This document shows positions 1 to 10,785 of a stretch of DNA of 64,000 nt, one piece after another. The notes beneath the pieces were generated by a model. It was given only the letters and a program-made list of their open reading frames with translations. It searched no databases and was not told the DNA's origin. Both the position numbers and the translations under genes were made by a program. Positions within the stretch are counted from its first letter, which is position 1. Every line of letters starts with the position of its first letter. Source of the stretch: Streptococcus intermedius SK54 = ATCC 27335 (GTDB taxonomy: Bacteria > Bacillota > Bacilli > Lactobacillales > Streptococcaceae); contig NZ_ATFK01000005.1 of the NCBI RefSeq assembly GCF_000413475.1, positions 62,001 through 126,000 on the forward strand, given 5' to 3'.

Positions 1-139
1 CATCTCTTTGTTCATACCGCAATGCTTAAGATTACTTATACTGACTTTCTACGTTTTTGAAAAAGCAAAGCACGTTATCAAAAGAAGTTGCTACTAGCTT
101 TGCTTCAATAGAAATCCTTTTAGAAATTTAATCCTCTCC

Positions 140-168
140 TTGTAAATTCTCTAGGAATCTGCTATAGT
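140..168 (+). promoter_or_regulatory. Promoter of yajC
   Basis: A -35-like TTGTAA at 140-145 and a -10 TATAGT at 163-168 are separated by 17 bases, and TG one base before the -10 makes it an extended -10. The yajC ribosome site (AAAGGAGA, 187-194) follows. Bases 1-139 hold no gene that I can support. Confidence 0.6.
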
Positions 169-199
169 AGATAATATATGAAATCTAAAGGAGACTAAA

Positions 200-538
200 A
201 TGGGTAACGGTTTTTCAATTTTAATTATGTTGGTTGTCATGATGGGCTTGATGTTCTTCATGCAACGTTCTCAAAAGAAACAAGCAGATAAACGGATGGA
301 AAGCTTGAATAAATTACAAAAGGGATATGAAGTCATTACAATTGGTGGTTTGTATGGTACGGTTGATGAAGTCGATACTGAAAAGAAAACAGTTGTCCTT
401 GATGTAGATGGTGTTTACTTGACATTTGAATTAACAGCGATTAAGACGGTGTTGCCGCTGACGGAAGGAATCACAGCAGTTGCCGGTGCAGACGGAAGTG
501 TTGAGATGTCAGAAGATACAGCTATCGAAAAAGAATAG
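200..538 (+). CDS. yajC: YajC, preprotein translocase accessory subunit
   Basis: A 112-residue YajC protein, the small single-span partner of the SecDF/SecYEG protein-export machinery in the cytoplasmic membrane. One hydrophobic helix (about residues 5-21) is followed by a basic stretch (QRSQKKQADKR) and the family's typical cytoplasmic domain, with the conserved LQKGYEVITIGGLYGTV segment at about 40-56. The acidic tail is common in streptococci. The ATG at 200 follows a strong ribosome site. The gene stands alone, between its own promoter and a terminator at about 557-590. Firmicutes YajC is usually dispensable, so the export role is taken from the family. Confidence 0.93.
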   Translation: MGNGFSILIMLVVMMGLMFFMQRSQKKQADKRMESLNKLQKGYEVITIGGLYGTVDEVDTEKKTVVLDVDGVYLTFELTAIKTVLPLTEGITAVAGADGSVEMSEDTAIEKE

Positions 539-556
539 TATTGGTTTAAATAGGCA

Positions 557-590
557 AAAAGAATTGGAACTCCAGTTCTTTTTTATTTTT
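557..590 (+). terminator. Terminator after yajC
   Basis: An AAGAA-TGG / CCA-TTCTT stem is followed by a long T-rich tract. It lies 18 bases past the yajC stop. Confidence 0.75.
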
Positions 591-1005
591 ACTTGACAAA
601 CTCCTTTATTAAACGCTCGGTTAATTGTGAATTTATACTAGTCCAATGAAATAGATAGTGTGCAAGTATAAATGATTCTTATCCACGAGATATTTTATAC
701 AATCAGGCTGAAAATGCTTTGGTTATTTGGTAGTAGGGGACAACTGATTTGTCTTTTGAACCATGTAATCAGCACAATTTACTTATTTTTGACGAAGCAT
801 TTGTTAATTGTTAAATATTTCCTTGGCAGAGTATGGTTTTACATGGATAACCTTTTTATCTATCGCAACATGATGTGAATAGGAAGTTGGAATAAAACTT
901 TTTGTTTATCCAATTTCTTTTTTTACTTGAAAAACTAGCATAAATCCCATTTTTAGAGGATTTATGATATAATGAACTGTAAAACTTTATTAGGAAAACA
1001 AGTAC
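591..1005. other. Intergenic region before uppS
   Basis: About 415 bases without a supported gene. A 68-codon open frame at 672-878 has no ribosome site and no recognisable family features. The only clear signal is an extended -10 (TGATATAAT, 965-973) about 33 bases before the uppS start, without a good -35. This fits an extended -10 promoter. Confidence 0.5.
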
Positions 1006-1755
1006 ATGTTTAGTTTTAAGAAAAAAGAAAAAATAGAAATACCGTTACAAATACCAAGACATATCGGTATCATTATGGACGGGAATGGTCGTTGGGCTAA
1101 AAAGCGCATGCAGCCACGTATTTTTGGACATAAATCTGGAATGGAAACCCTGCAAAATGTTACTATTGCAGCCAAGGAATTAGGTGTTCAAGTATTGACA
1201 GTCTACGCTTTCTCTACGGAAAATTGGTCGCGTCCTGAAAAAGAAGTCAGCTTCATCATGAACTTGCCAGTTGAATTTTACGATCGTTATGTGCCTGAGT
1301 TACATCGAAATAATGTAAAAATTCAAATGATAGGGGATACGGAGCGTTTGCCTAAGGCAACTTATGAAGCTCTATGCAAAGCAGAAGAGCTGACACAACT
1401 CAATACGGGGTTAATTCTTAATTTTGCTTTAAATTACGGTGGACGTGCTGAGATTATTCAAGCTGTTAAGATGATTGCTCAGGATGTGCTAGATGCCAAA
1501 TTCAGTCCAGGAGAAATTGATGAGGAAATGATTGCCAACTACTTACAAACCAGCAATCTACCTCGCTTGTTGCGTGATCCGGATTTGGTCATTCGGACGA
1601 GTGGGGAATTACGTTTGAGTAATTTCCTGCCTTGGCAAAGTGCGTACAGTGAGCTGTATTTTACAGATACTTTATGGCCAGATTTTGATGAAAAAGCATT
1701 GAAAGCAGCTATTAAGGAATATAGTAAACGAAATCGTCGATTTGGCGGTGTGTAG
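1006..1755 (+). CDS. uppS: Undecaprenyl diphosphate synthase
   Basis: A 249-residue cis-prenyltransferase that condenses isopentenyl diphosphate onto farnesyl diphosphate. The product is undecaprenyl diphosphate, the lipid carrier for peptidoglycan and teichoic acid. The substrate-binding motif HIGIIMDGNGRWAKKR has its catalytic Asp at residue 25. The C-terminal signature IRTSGELRLSNFLPWQSAYSE is intact, and the length is normal. The ATG at 1006 has only a weak AGGAAA ribosome site. It is followed after 8 bases by cdsA, an arrangement conserved in Firmicutes, so both envelope-lipid genes are probably cotranscribed. Confidence 0.95.
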   Translation: MFSFKKKEKIEIPLQIPRHIGIIMDGNGRWAKKRMQPRIFGHKSGMETLQNVTIAAKELGVQVLTVYAFSTENWSRPEKEVSFIMNLPVEFYDRYVPELHRNNVKIQMIGDTERLPKATYEALCKAEELTQLNTGLILNFALNYGGRAEIIQAVKMIAQDVLDAKFSPGEIDEEMIANYLQTSNLPRLLRDPDLVIRTSGELRLSNFLPWQSAYSELYFTDTLWPDFDEKALKAAIKEYSKRNRRFGGV

Positions 1756-1763
1756 GAGAATTT

Positions 1764-2567
1764 ATGGATAAAGATTTACAAAGACGTGTGATATTTGGAG
1801 GCATGGCACTTGCTATTTTCATTCCGGTTTTGATGATGGGAGGACCTCTTCTGCAAATTGGGATGGGACTTTTAGCTATGCTAGGTGTTCATGAATTACT
1901 GCAAATGAAAGGGCTTAAGACAACTACTCTAGAAGGCATCTTAGCCATGTTGGCAGCTTTTGTGCTGACGATTCCGCTTGAAAATTATCTAAAATTTTTG
2001 CCAGTAGACGGGAATGTTGTGGCTTATGGATTGGTTGTTTTTGTCTTATTGGGTGCGACTGTTTTAGGGAAAAATTACAGTTTCGAAGATGCGGCTTATC
2101 CGATTGCTGCTAGTTTTTATGTTGGAATTGGCTTCAATGCCTTGCTAGATGCGCGTGTCGCAGGTTTTGACAAAGTGTTGCTAGCCTTGTTTATTGTCTG
2201 GGCAACCGATAGTGGAGCTTACTTGGTAGGGCGAAGATATGGTGTTCGTCGTTTAGCTCCTCATGTTTCACCAAATAAGACTGTAGAAGGCAGCATAGGA
2301 GGAGTAGTTTCAGCAGTTTTAGTGACAGTTATCTTTATGTTATTTGATAAAAATGTTGCTGCACCTTATCATTTGCCAGTCATGCTTCTTTTGGCTGTAT
2401 TCTTTAGTATCGCAGGCCAATTTGGCGATTTGGTAGAAAGTGCGATTAAACGCCACTTTGACGTTAAAGATTCAGGTAAATTTATCCCAGGGCATGGTGG
2501 CGTTTTAGACCGTTTTGATAGTATGTTATTTGTCTTTCCTTTGATGCATTTCTTTGGATTGTTCTAA
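1764..2567 (+). CDS. cdsA: Phosphatidate cytidylyltransferase (CDP-diglyceride synthase)
   Basis: A 267-residue integral membrane enzyme making CDP-diacylglycerol from phosphatidate and CTP, the entry step to phospholipid synthesis. Several hydrophobic spans fill the first 200 residues. The full family signature SAIKRHFDVKDSGKFIPGHGG..DRFD lies near the C-terminus, at about 225-250. The ribosome site TAGGAGA overlaps the end of uppS, so the two form one operon. The imperfect terminator-like hairpin at 2580-2607 separates it from rseP. Confidence 0.94.
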   Translation: MDKDLQRRVIFGGMALAIFIPVLMMGGPLLQIGMGLLAMLGVHELLQMKGLKTTTLEGILAMLAAFVLTIPLENYLKFLPVDGNVVAYGLVVFVLLGATVLGKNYSFEDAAYPIAASFYVGIGFNALLDARVAGFDKVLLALFIVWATDSGAYLVGRRYGVRRLAPHVSPNKTVEGSIGGVVSAVLVTVIFMLFDKNVAAPYHLPVMLLLAVFFSIAGQFGDLVESAIKRHFDVKDSGKFIPGHGGVLDRFDSMLFVFPLMHFFGLF

Positions 2568-2579
2568 TGAGAAAGGCGA

Positions 2580-2610
2580 AAAGAATTTCCAGAAATGGAA
2601 ATTCTTTTGT
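2580..2610 (+). terminator. Hairpin after cdsA
   Basis: A 10-bp perfect stem (AAGAATTTCC / GGAAATTCTT) with a 6-base loop, followed by TTGT. The short T tract suggests a leaky terminator, allowing readthrough into rseP. Confidence 0.55.
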
Positions 2611-2718
2611 AAATGTATAGTGTAAGTAAACCTTAAGCAAATTGAGTTATTCTTGCTTTAGGTTATCTATATAGACTAAGTGAAATCATTACCATGAGAA
2701 AGTAGAAAGGTTGGTGTA

Positions 2719-3990
2719 ATGCAATCAGGTATTATAGGAATCGTTACCTTTATCATTATTTTTGGAATTATTGTTGTCGTTCATGAATTTGGACATTTCT
2801 ATTTTGCGAAAAAATCAGGCATTTTGGTACGCGAGTTTTCCATTGGAATGGGTCCAAAAATTTTTGCTCATATTGGCAAAGATGGGACAGCATATACTAT
2901 TCGGATGTTACCGCTAGGTGGCTATGTTCGTATGGCAGGCTGGGGTGATGACGCAACAGAGATTAAGACGGGAACACCTGCTAGTTTGACTTTAAATGAA
3001 GCAAGCAAGGTTATCCGAATCAATCTTTCGGGCAAGAAAATCGACCAGACGGCTTTGCCCATGAATGTGACAGGCTTTGATTTGGAAGATAAGCTTGAAA
3101 TCACTGGTTTGGTACTAGATGAGCAAAAAACGTATGCGGTTGACCATGACGCAACAATCGTAGAAGAAGACGGTACAGAAGTGAGGATTGCACCACTTGA
3201 TGTCCAATATCAAAATGCCAGCCTTGGTGGTCGCCTCATTACCAATTTTGCGGGACCAATGAACAACTTCATTTTGGGAATTGTAGCTTTTTTGCTGTTG
3301 ATTTTTATGCAGGGTGGTGTTGCAGATCAACATACAAACCATGTTCGGATTTTACAGGGTAGTGTCCTAGCTCAAGCCGGTGTAAAAAATAATGACCAAA
3401 TTTTAAAAGTTGGTCAAGCAGAGATCAAGAATTGGTCAGATTTGACTCAAGCTGTTCAGTCTGAGACGAAAGCTAGCAAAGGACAGGCAGAACTAACCAT
3501 AACTGTTAAAAGTGGAAATAAAATTCAAAAGCTTACAGTTAAGCCCAAAAAAGAGCAAGGCAGATATTTATTAGGAGTAATGCCAGGCTTGAAGTCGGAT
3601 CTTCCATCGATGATCGCAGGTGGGTTTAGCATGGCTTGGAATGCTAGCTTCCGCATCTTTGCAGCTTTGAAAAATTTGATTTTCCACCCAGATATCAATA
3701 AATTGGGGGGGCCTGTGGCCATTTACAAAGCTAGTAGTGATGCTGCCAAAGGTGGGCTTGAAAGTGTTATCGCTCTATTGGCTATGCTTTCTCTAAACAT
3801 CGGTATTTTTAATCTCATTCCTATTCCCGCACTTGATGGTGGAAAGATTGTTCTCAACCTTCTTGAAGCCATTCGTCGCAAACCATTAAAGCAGGAGACA
3901 GAAACCTATGTCACTTTAGCAGGTGTCGCTGTTATGGTGGTGCTGTTAATTGCAGTCACGTGGAATGATATTATGCGAACCTTTTTTTAA
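2719..3990 (+). CDS. rseP: RseP/Eep site-2 intramembrane zinc metalloprotease
   Basis: A 423-residue S2P-family protease, called Eep in streptococci and enterococci. It cleaves within membrane helices, including signal-peptide remnants and anti-sigma factors. The zinc motif HEFGH is at residues 22-26 in the first membrane helix. A PDZ domain occupies about 200-275, and the second metal-ligand motif [13 protein letters not shown] is near residue 365. At least four membrane helices are visible. In related species Eep releases peptide pheromones from lipoprotein signal peptides; that role is only possible here. The ATG at 2719 follows GAAAGG, and proS starts 33 bases downstream. Confidence 0.94.
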   Translation: MQSGIIGIVTFIIIFGIIVVVHEFGHFYFAKKSGILVREFSIGMGPKIFAHIGKDGTAYTIRMLPLGGYVRMAGWGDDATEIKTGTPASLTLNEASKVIRINLSGKKIDQTALPMNVTGFDLEDKLEITGLVLDEQKTYAVDHDATIVEEDGTEVRIAPLDVQYQNASLGGRLITNFAGPMNNFILGIVAFLLLIFMQGGVADQHTNHVRILQGSVLAQAGVKNNDQILKVGQAEIKNWSDLTQAVQSETKASKGQAELTITVKSGNKIQKLTVKPKKEQGRYLLGVMPGLKSDLPSMIAGGFSMAWNASFRIFAALKNLIFHPDINKLGGPVAIYKASSDAAKGGLESVIALLAMLSLNIGIFNLIPIPALDGGKIVLNLLEAIRRKPLKQETETYVTLAGVAVMVVLLIAVTWNDIMRTFF

Positions 3991-4008
3991 ACAGCCATTC
4001 TAAAATAA

Positions 4009-5883
<1,875 letters not shown>

Positions 5884-5916
5884 AGACATCTAAAACGAGA
5901 GATGAATTGGAATTTA

Positions 5917-5969
5917 AAAACAGGAAAATCGCAATTGGAGTGTTCCAAAAGAGATTTTCCTGTTTTTTA
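5917..5969 (+). terminator. Terminator after proS
   Basis: A long stem, AAACAGGAAAATC pairing with GATTTTCCTGTTT, is followed by Ts. It closes the rseP-proS unit. Confidence 0.8.
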
Positions 5970-6136
5970 AGTAGGCATTTTGCTTCGGCTTCTTATTGTG
6001 GGATAACGAACGACGGTTAAAGGAAAGATGATTTACTTTGTTTTCTTCTCTTTAGGTGTAAAAGATGACTGTTTAGGGCTTTCTCTGATGAAGGCATAAA
6101 AATTTTTTATACTAGAAGGTAAAGAAAGGAGTTAAA

Positions 6137-6775
6137 ATGAGAAACATAAAAAATATTCTTCAAATGAGTTTGCTGATTGTTCTGATACAAATTGTGTTGG
6201 TATTGTTGACGATACCTTTTCCCAAAACGTTATCATTTCAGCAGTCAAGTTTTGTATTTTTGTTCATTCTATTTTTTTGTGGCTTGCTTTATTTTCGCTA
6301 TTTTTCCAGAGAATTAACAGATTTTAAAGCAGAGCTCTTAACGGCTCATTACTGGTCCCTACTGCGATTATCCTATCTCATGATGGTATTTATCAATGCC
6401 ATAGGAGCTTATCTGATGATATTGGAGGGGATGGTAGTAGCGTCAGAAGGTCAACAATTACTCCTGAGCCTGTTTGTCCACTCGTCCCTTTTCTTACTAG
6501 GTGTTGATATAGTAGCTCTCGTGCCTGAGGTGCGGTCATCTATTATTCATTTTTTAGTTTCAAAAGGTCAAGCACGAACGAGTTTTGTGATAGGGAGTTT
6601 ATTGTTTATCCTTTTACGAAATCCAGCAGGCTTAACTTGTTTTATCATTTATACGGGCTTAGGATGTTTGCTTTCACTCTTTATTCCCAAGTCACTTCTT
6701 CGTTTGGAATTTTCCATTTTCAGTCATTTAGTGCGCAATAGTTTTTCTCTTTTTTTCTTACTCTTTTTTTGGTAA
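6137..6775 (+). CDS. Hypothetical multi-pass membrane protein
   Basis: A 212-residue protein I do not recognise. Six or so hydrophobic segments fill nearly the whole length (for example 10-27, 38-52, 76-96, 107-128, 148-165, 168-187), with short polar loops and no charged catalytic motif. The ribosome site GAAAGGAG and a possible -10 TATACT (6108-6113) make it a credible expressed gene. It stands alone between the proS terminator and folC. The final residues (SLFFLLFFW) end inside a hydrophobic stretch. Confidence 0.7.
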   Translation: MRNIKNILQMSLLIVLIQIVLVLLTIPFPKTLSFQQSSFVFLFILFFCGLLYFRYFSRELTDFKAELLTAHYWSLLRLSYLMMVFINAIGAYLMILEGMVVASEGQQLLLSLFVHSSLFLLGVDIVALVPEVRSSIIHFLVSKGQARTSFVIGSLLFILLRNPAGLTCFIIYTGLGCLLSLFIPKSLLRLEFSIFSHLVRNSFSLFFLLFFW

Positions 6776-6917
6776 TTTTTTTGCCATTCACTAAGTATAT
6801 CAATGATTTTCGTGGGTTAAAAATGATGAGGCGGTAGAATATTAGAGCTAGCGTCTTATTTTCTACAATAATTCTAGGCAAAAAGGCGTACAAGAACATA
6901 CTCATATTAGTCTGTTT

Positions 6918-6946
6918 TTGTAGAAAATCCACTTCTGTGGTAAAAT
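6918..6946 (+). promoter_or_regulatory. Promoter of folC, very close to the start codon
   Basis: TTGTAG (6918-6923), 17 bases, then TAAAAT (6941-6946), with TG one base before it. The -10 ends only 9 bases before the ATG at 6956. The transcript would begin at or within a few bases of the start codon. Confidence 0.6.
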
Positions 6947-6955
6947 GAGAGCATT

Positions 6956-8281
6956 ATGGAATGGGTGAAAACGACAATGGAACAAAAAGAAGAACAACAG
7001 TTAGAATGGTTGCAGCAGCACCAAACAAAAGAGCCTCAATTGGGCTTAGAACGAGTGAGACGACTTTTGAGCTTACGAGGCAATCCGCATTTACTAGTAT
7101 CGGTTATTCATGTTGCAGGTACTAATGGGAAAGGCTCAACAATTGCGCATTTGCGGCAGCTATTGCAAGCAAAGAAGTTACGTGTTGGAACCTTTACATC
7201 GCCTTCTCTTCTTTGTTACAACGAGCAAATTGCTATCAATGGCGTACCTATTTCAGATGAAGATTTTCATTCTTTGTTGCAAACTTACCAACAGGTCATA
7301 GAAAATCATTTTACTGATCAACTCTTACAAGCCATAACAGAATTTGAAATCATCACGGCATTGGCTTATGAGTATTTCTTCCAGAATCAGGTAGATGTGG
7401 GCATAATGGAAGTAGGGCTAGGTGGTTTATTGGACAGCACCAATGTGTGTCAACCGGATTTGACAGCTATTACGACAATCGGGCTTGATCACACAGCTAT
7501 TTTAGGCGCTACATTAGCAGATATTGCGGAACAGAAAGCAGGGATTATTAAGCAAGGTGTTCCGTTGGTAACAGGAAAGATTGCTTCCGAACCACTGGCC
7601 GTTATTCACAATAAGGCTCAACAAGTTCAGTCTCCTCATGTCTGTTATGGGCAAGGCTATCAGGTGGAGCCTGTACAAAGTTCGGAAGAGGGAGAAGAAT
7701 TCCTGTTTTCAAATGCATATAGGCTGAAAGAAGGCTATCAAAGTGCTCTTTTGGGTGTTCATCAAGTTGAGAATGCGGGACTGGCACTTGAATTGTGCGA
7801 TCAATATTGCACCTTAAAAGGTTTGTCGTTGTTAAAGAAAGATGAGGTAAGGCGGGCATTGAAACAAACGTGTTGGCCTGCTCGCTTAGAGAAACTGTCA
7901 AGTGAACCGTTAATTGTATTGGATGGTGCGCACAATCCTCATGCAATGAAAGCACTGATTGCGTCTCTAGAAAGCCATTTTCCAGATTATCAAAAAAATA
8001 TCTTATTTACTTGCATTCAAACTAAGGCATTAGGGGAAATGGTTACGTTGTTAAAAACGGTGGCTAAATCTCAGTTAGTGCTCACCGTATTTGAAGATTC
8101 AAGGAGTTTTTCAAAAGAGGAGATGCAAGATTTAGCAAAACGTGAAAAGTTAGCGTATACAGAGTGGATGCCTTATTTGAAACAATATAAAACGGCCAAG
8201 TCTGAAAAGAACAAGTTGTTGCTCATCACAGGCTCTCTCTATTTCCTTGCAGAAGTGAGAAAATATCTACTGAATGACTAG
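6956..8281 (+). CDS. folC: Folylpolyglutamate synthase/dihydrofolate synthase
   Basis: A 441-residue Mur-ligase-fold enzyme that adds glutamate to folates, and possibly to dihydropteroate, using ATP. The P-loop GTNGKGS is at residues 55-61. The folate/Mg segment GLGGLLDSTN, the VLDGAHNPHA motif and the C-terminal domain are present. The start is uncertain. The ATG at 6956 sits about at the predicted transcription start, which would make it leaderless. An internal ATG at 6977 has only a weak GGGTG upstream. The gene precedes a riboswitch-controlled folate transporter gene, giving a folate neighbourhood. Confidence 0.93.
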   Translation: MEWVKTTMEQKEEQQLEWLQQHQTKEPQLGLERVRRLLSLRGNPHLLVSVIHVAGTNGKGSTIAHLRQLLQAKKLRVGTFTSPSLLCYNEQIAINGVPISDEDFHSLLQTYQQVIENHFTDQLLQAITEFEIITALAYEYFFQNQVDVGIMEVGLGGLLDSTNVCQPDLTAITTIGLDHTAILGATLADIAEQKAGIIKQGVPLVTGKIASEPLAVIHNKAQQVQSPHVCYGQGYQVEPVQSSEEGEEFLFSNAYRLKEGYQSALLGVHQVENAGLALELCDQYCTLKGLSLLKKDEVRRALKQTCWPARLEKLSSEPLIVLDGAHNPHAMKALIASLESHFPDYQKNILFTCIQTKALGEMVTLLKTVAKSQLVLTVFEDSRSFSKEEMQDLAKREKLAYTEWMPYLKQYKTAKSEKNKLLLITGSLYFLAEVRKYLLND

Positions 8282-8291
8282 TAAAAAGAGG

Positions 8292-8320
8292 TTTTCTAAA
8301 TAGTTGAAATGTGATAGAAT
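8292..8320 (+). promoter_or_regulatory. Promoter of the folT leader
   Basis: The extended -10 TGATAGAAT (TAGAAT, 8315-8320) has a weak -35-like TTTTCT 17 bases upstream. It lies about 20 bases before the riboswitch, as expected for a leader transcript. Confidence 0.5.
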
Positions 8321-8340
8321 GAAAGAGCAATTTATTTGCA

Positions 8341-8428
8341 ACAGAGTAAGTGGTCTGCGTTAAGTGTGTATGGATGGGATGTTGCCATACAACGAAACAT
8401 TTGTGCGGTAGACCATTGCATCCGCTGT
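8341..8428 (+). ncRNA. Tetrahydrofolate (THF) riboswitch
   Basis: The leader matches the THF riboswitch class by its conserved blocks in order: AGAGTA, GCGTTAAGTGTGT, GGATGGGATGT, ACAACGAA, GCGGTAGACC and ATTGCATCCGCT. The paired arms TGGTCT (8351-8356) and AGACCA (8410-8415) and the closing ACAG/CTGT (8341-8344 / 8425-8428) are visible. The downstream arm GCTCC (8439-8443) can pair with GGAGC (8454-8458), hiding the ribosome site AAAGGAG. This implies translational control. Known members sit before folate transporter genes, as here. Confidence 0.88.
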
Positions 8429-8462
8429 CTTTTTGACGGCTCCCAAAAGAAAAGGAGCGAAT

Positions 8463-9023
8463 ATGAAAAAAAAATCACCAACGTTGACAGTGCAACTGTT
8501 AGTTGCCCTTGCTATGATTGTGGCTCTCTGTTTTGTCTTAGAGAAGTTTTCAATCTTTCTCATCCCTCGTTTATGGAAAGTGAGCCCAGCTTTTATTGGG
8601 TATACCTTGATGGGAAGTGTTGCGGGACCTATTTTATCTGGCCTGATTTCTGCTGTTTATGATGTTGTATCTTTTTTCTTTGTAAATCAAGGTCATCCAT
8701 TTATTATCTGGTTTACATTGATTGAAGCCTTGCAAGGAATTCTTTATGGTTATTTCTTTTATGGCAAAGAACTGCGATTTAAGCGGAAGAGAGATTGGCT
8801 ATGGGTTACACTAGCAACTGTTGCTGTTATGGGAGTGGGTACATTCACCTTAACACCCTTAGCACTCCATTTACAATATGGTGTGCCCTTTGTCGGTTTA
8901 TATGCTACTCGGGCATGGTCTGTTTTTGAAATTCCTTTACGAGTTGTTGCGACGATGCTCATTGTTCCACAATTACAACAAATCCCTGAATTACGTAAGT
9001 TAATGGGATTAAGTAATAAATAA
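8463..9023 (+). CDS. folT: Folate-specific ECF transporter substrate-binding subunit FolT
   Basis: A 186-residue membrane protein with about six hydrophobic segments and the S-component pattern GYTLMGSVAGPILSGLISAVYDVVSFF. It would capture folate and pass it to the shared EcfAA'T energy-coupling module encoded elsewhere. The assignment rests on the fold pattern plus the THF riboswitch directly upstream. The ATG at 8463 has AAAGGAG at 8451-8457; an upstream TTG at 8433 in the same frame has no ribosome site. The sequestering hairpin surrounds exactly this ribosome site. Confidence 0.88.
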   Translation: MKKKSPTLTVQLLVALAMIVALCFVLEKFSIFLIPRLWKVSPAFIGYTLMGSVAGPILSGLISAVYDVVSFFFVNQGHPFIIWFTLIEALQGILYGYFFYGKELRFKRKRDWLWVTLATVAVMGVGTFTLTPLALHLQYGVPFVGLYATRAWSVFEIPLRVVATMLIVPQLQQIPELRKLMGLSNK

Positions 9024-9036
9024 AAAAGATGAAAGC

Positions 9037-9072
9037 AAAAAAGCTGGGATGGTTAATATCCGCAGCTTTTTC
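9037..9072 (+). terminator. Terminator after folT
   Basis: AAAAAGCTG pairs with CAGCTTTTT around a 17-base loop. The roughly 240 bases from here to pepA hold no gene I can support. Confidence 0.75.
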
Positions 9073-9313
9073 AAATGTAAATTTATAACCTAACTTATTT
9101 TATGAATATAAATATATTAGGCTTAGAGGTATTTTTTGTATCTTAAAATTGACAAACAACTACAGAATATGAAGTTTGGTAGAGGAAAGTTCAGGGCTAT
9201 ATGCGCAATAAAAACGTCCGCAACTGGGGGAAAGATCGTCACGAACTTGAATACTTATGTTATACATATCTTTGCTCGTACTGGTGAAAGTTGAGCGTGA
9301 TTTTCACAAAATA

Positions 9314-10378
9314 TTAATAACCTTGGATCAAATCAACAGTTGAGCGATCTAATTTCTTAACAAGAGCTTGTAAGAAAGCTTGGGCTTGGAGGAAATCATC
9401 TATAGCATAAAGAGTTTGATGGGAATGAATGTAGCGCGCACAGACACCAATTGTTGTAGAAGGAACACCGCCGTTTTTCAAATGAGCTGCGCCGGCATCG
9501 GTTCCGCCTTTGCCACAGTAGTATTGATACTTGATACCTGCTTCTTCTGCTGTTGTTAAAAGGAAATCTTTCATATTTGGTAACATAAGATGTCCTGGAT
9601 CGAAGAAACGAATTAACGTTCCTTCTCCGATGGCACCTTGATCGCCATAAATGTCACCAGCTGGAGAACAGTCCACCGCAAGGAAAACTTCTGGGTCGAA
9701 TTTAGTCGTTGAAACATGAGCCCCACGTAAGCCAACTTCTTCTTGGACGTTTGCCCCAACATAGAGTTCATTGTCAAGTTTTTGTCCAGCCAGAGCTTGA
9801 ACTAGTTCACTCACCATGAGAACACCGTAACGATTATCCCAAGCTTTAGAAATAATATTTTTGCTGTTGGCGGTGAGAATAGCAGAGCTATCTGGCACAA
9901 GTGTATCTCCTGGCCGAATGCCGTAACTTTCGGCTTCTGCTTTGTCAGCAAACCCCCCGTCAAAGACAATATCTTCAATCCTTGGCAGACTTGGGCCACC
10001 TGTTCCACGTGTTAAATGTGGCGGAACGGAACCTGAAATGACAGGGATTTCGTCACCTGTACAAGTAAATAATTTAAAACGTTGACTGCTAACCACGAGG
10101 GGATTCCAGCCACCGATTTGCACCACGCGAAAAGTTCCATCGGGTTTGATTTCACTTACCATGAAGCCAACTTCATCCATATGCGCAGCTATCAAGACAC
10201 GCGGTGCATCAGTAGCTTTTGAATGCTTCACTCCAAAAATACCCCCTAAGCCGTCTGTTATAACTTCATCTACGTGGGGAGTGATTTTTTCACGCAAATA
10301 CTTGCGAACAGGTGCTTCGTGTCCTGAAATAGCAGCAATTTCTGTGACTTCTTTGATTTTTGAAAATAATTCTGACAT
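9314..10378 (-). CDS. pepA: Glutamyl aminopeptidase PepA (M42 family)
   Basis: A 354-residue cobalt/zinc aminopeptidase that removes N-terminal Glu/Asp from peptides in the cytoplasm. The co-catalytic metal motif AAHMDEVGF (His66, Asp68), the bridging-Asp segment KAWDNRYG, the catalytic EE in NVQEEVGLRGA, AVDCSPAGD and the final metal His in SHQTLYAIDD are all present. The second of two adjacent ATGs (10378) is chosen because AGAAGG lies 6 bases upstream and the length then matches the family. A longer frame to 10471 adds an unrelated N-terminus. Confidence 0.94.
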   Translation of the reverse strand: MSELFSKIKEVTEIAAISGHEAPVRKYLREKITPHVDEVITDGLGGIFGVKHSKATDAPRVLIAAHMDEVGFMVSEIKPDGTFRVVQIGGWNPLVVSSQRFKLFTCTGDEIPVISGSVPPHLTRGTGGPSLPRIEDIVFDGGFADKAEAESYGIRPGDTLVPDSSAILTANSKNIISKAWDNRYGVLMVSELVQALAGQKLDNELYVGANVQEEVGLRGAHVSTTKFDPEVFLAVDCSPAGDIYGDQGAIGEGTLIRFFDPGHLMLPNMKDFLLTTAEEAGIKYQYYCGKGGTDAGAAHLKNGGVPSTTIGVCARYIHSHQTLYAIDDFLQAQAFLQALVKKLDRSTVDLIQGY

Positions 10379-10462
10379 CATTAACCTTCTTTCTATTCTT
10401 ATTTTATCATTTTCTATCATAGTTGGGTAGCGTTCAAAGATAAAAAACAATAGTGTTTCGAT

Positions 10463-10491
10463 TTGTCCCAATTTCTCTTTTGTGTTAAAAT
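10463..10491 (+). promoter_or_regulatory. Promoter abutting the DUF4651 gene
   Basis: TTGTCC (10463-10468), 17 bases, TAAAAT (10486-10491) with an upstream TG. The start codon at 10498 lies only 6 bases after the -10, so initiation would be on or next to the A of the ATG. This is a second leaderless candidate. Confidence 0.6.
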
Positions 10492-10497
10492 ATTGTC

Positions 10498-10785
10498 ATG
10501 AAAGCTAAAAAAATTTTATTAACAACAGCTGCACTTGCAGGAGTAGGGATTGCAGCTTATGCTACTAAAAAAACATTGGATGAACGAAAAGAAGCTGAGC
10601 AACGTGAACGCTTAGTCGCTGAAATTCGGGAAAGTTTGTCTGAATGGGGTCCGATTGCCACATTGTATGTGCAATTATACAAGTCAGACGAACACCGATT
10701 GGTTGGTGGTGTAGTATATGAAGATGATCGCCATATTTCATTTGTGTATGAAAATGGTGAATTGATTTATGAGGAAGAGAAATGA
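10498..10785 (+). CDS. DUF4651 small membrane-anchored protein
   Basis: A 95-residue protein with an N-terminal hydrophobic anchor (KKILLTTAALAGVGIAAYATKKTL) and a polar C-terminal domain (LYKSDEHRLVGGVVYEDDRHISFVYENGELIYEEE). This pattern fits the streptococcal DUF4651 family found between pepA and a thioredoxin gene. Its biochemical role is not known. The ATG at 10498 has no ribosome site and sits at the predicted transcription start. The stop overlaps the next start (ATGA at 10782), implying translational coupling with the thioredoxin. Confidence 0.82.
   Translation: MKAKKILLTTAALAGVGIAAYATKKTLDERKEAEQRERLVAEIRESLSEWGPIATLYVQLYKSDEHRLVGGVVYEDDRHISFVYENGELIYEEEK

Noticed and set aside
672..878. 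A 68-codon open frame between yajC and uppS
   Set aside because: No ribosome site, no family features, AT-rich low-complexity hydrophobic translation in an intergenic region.
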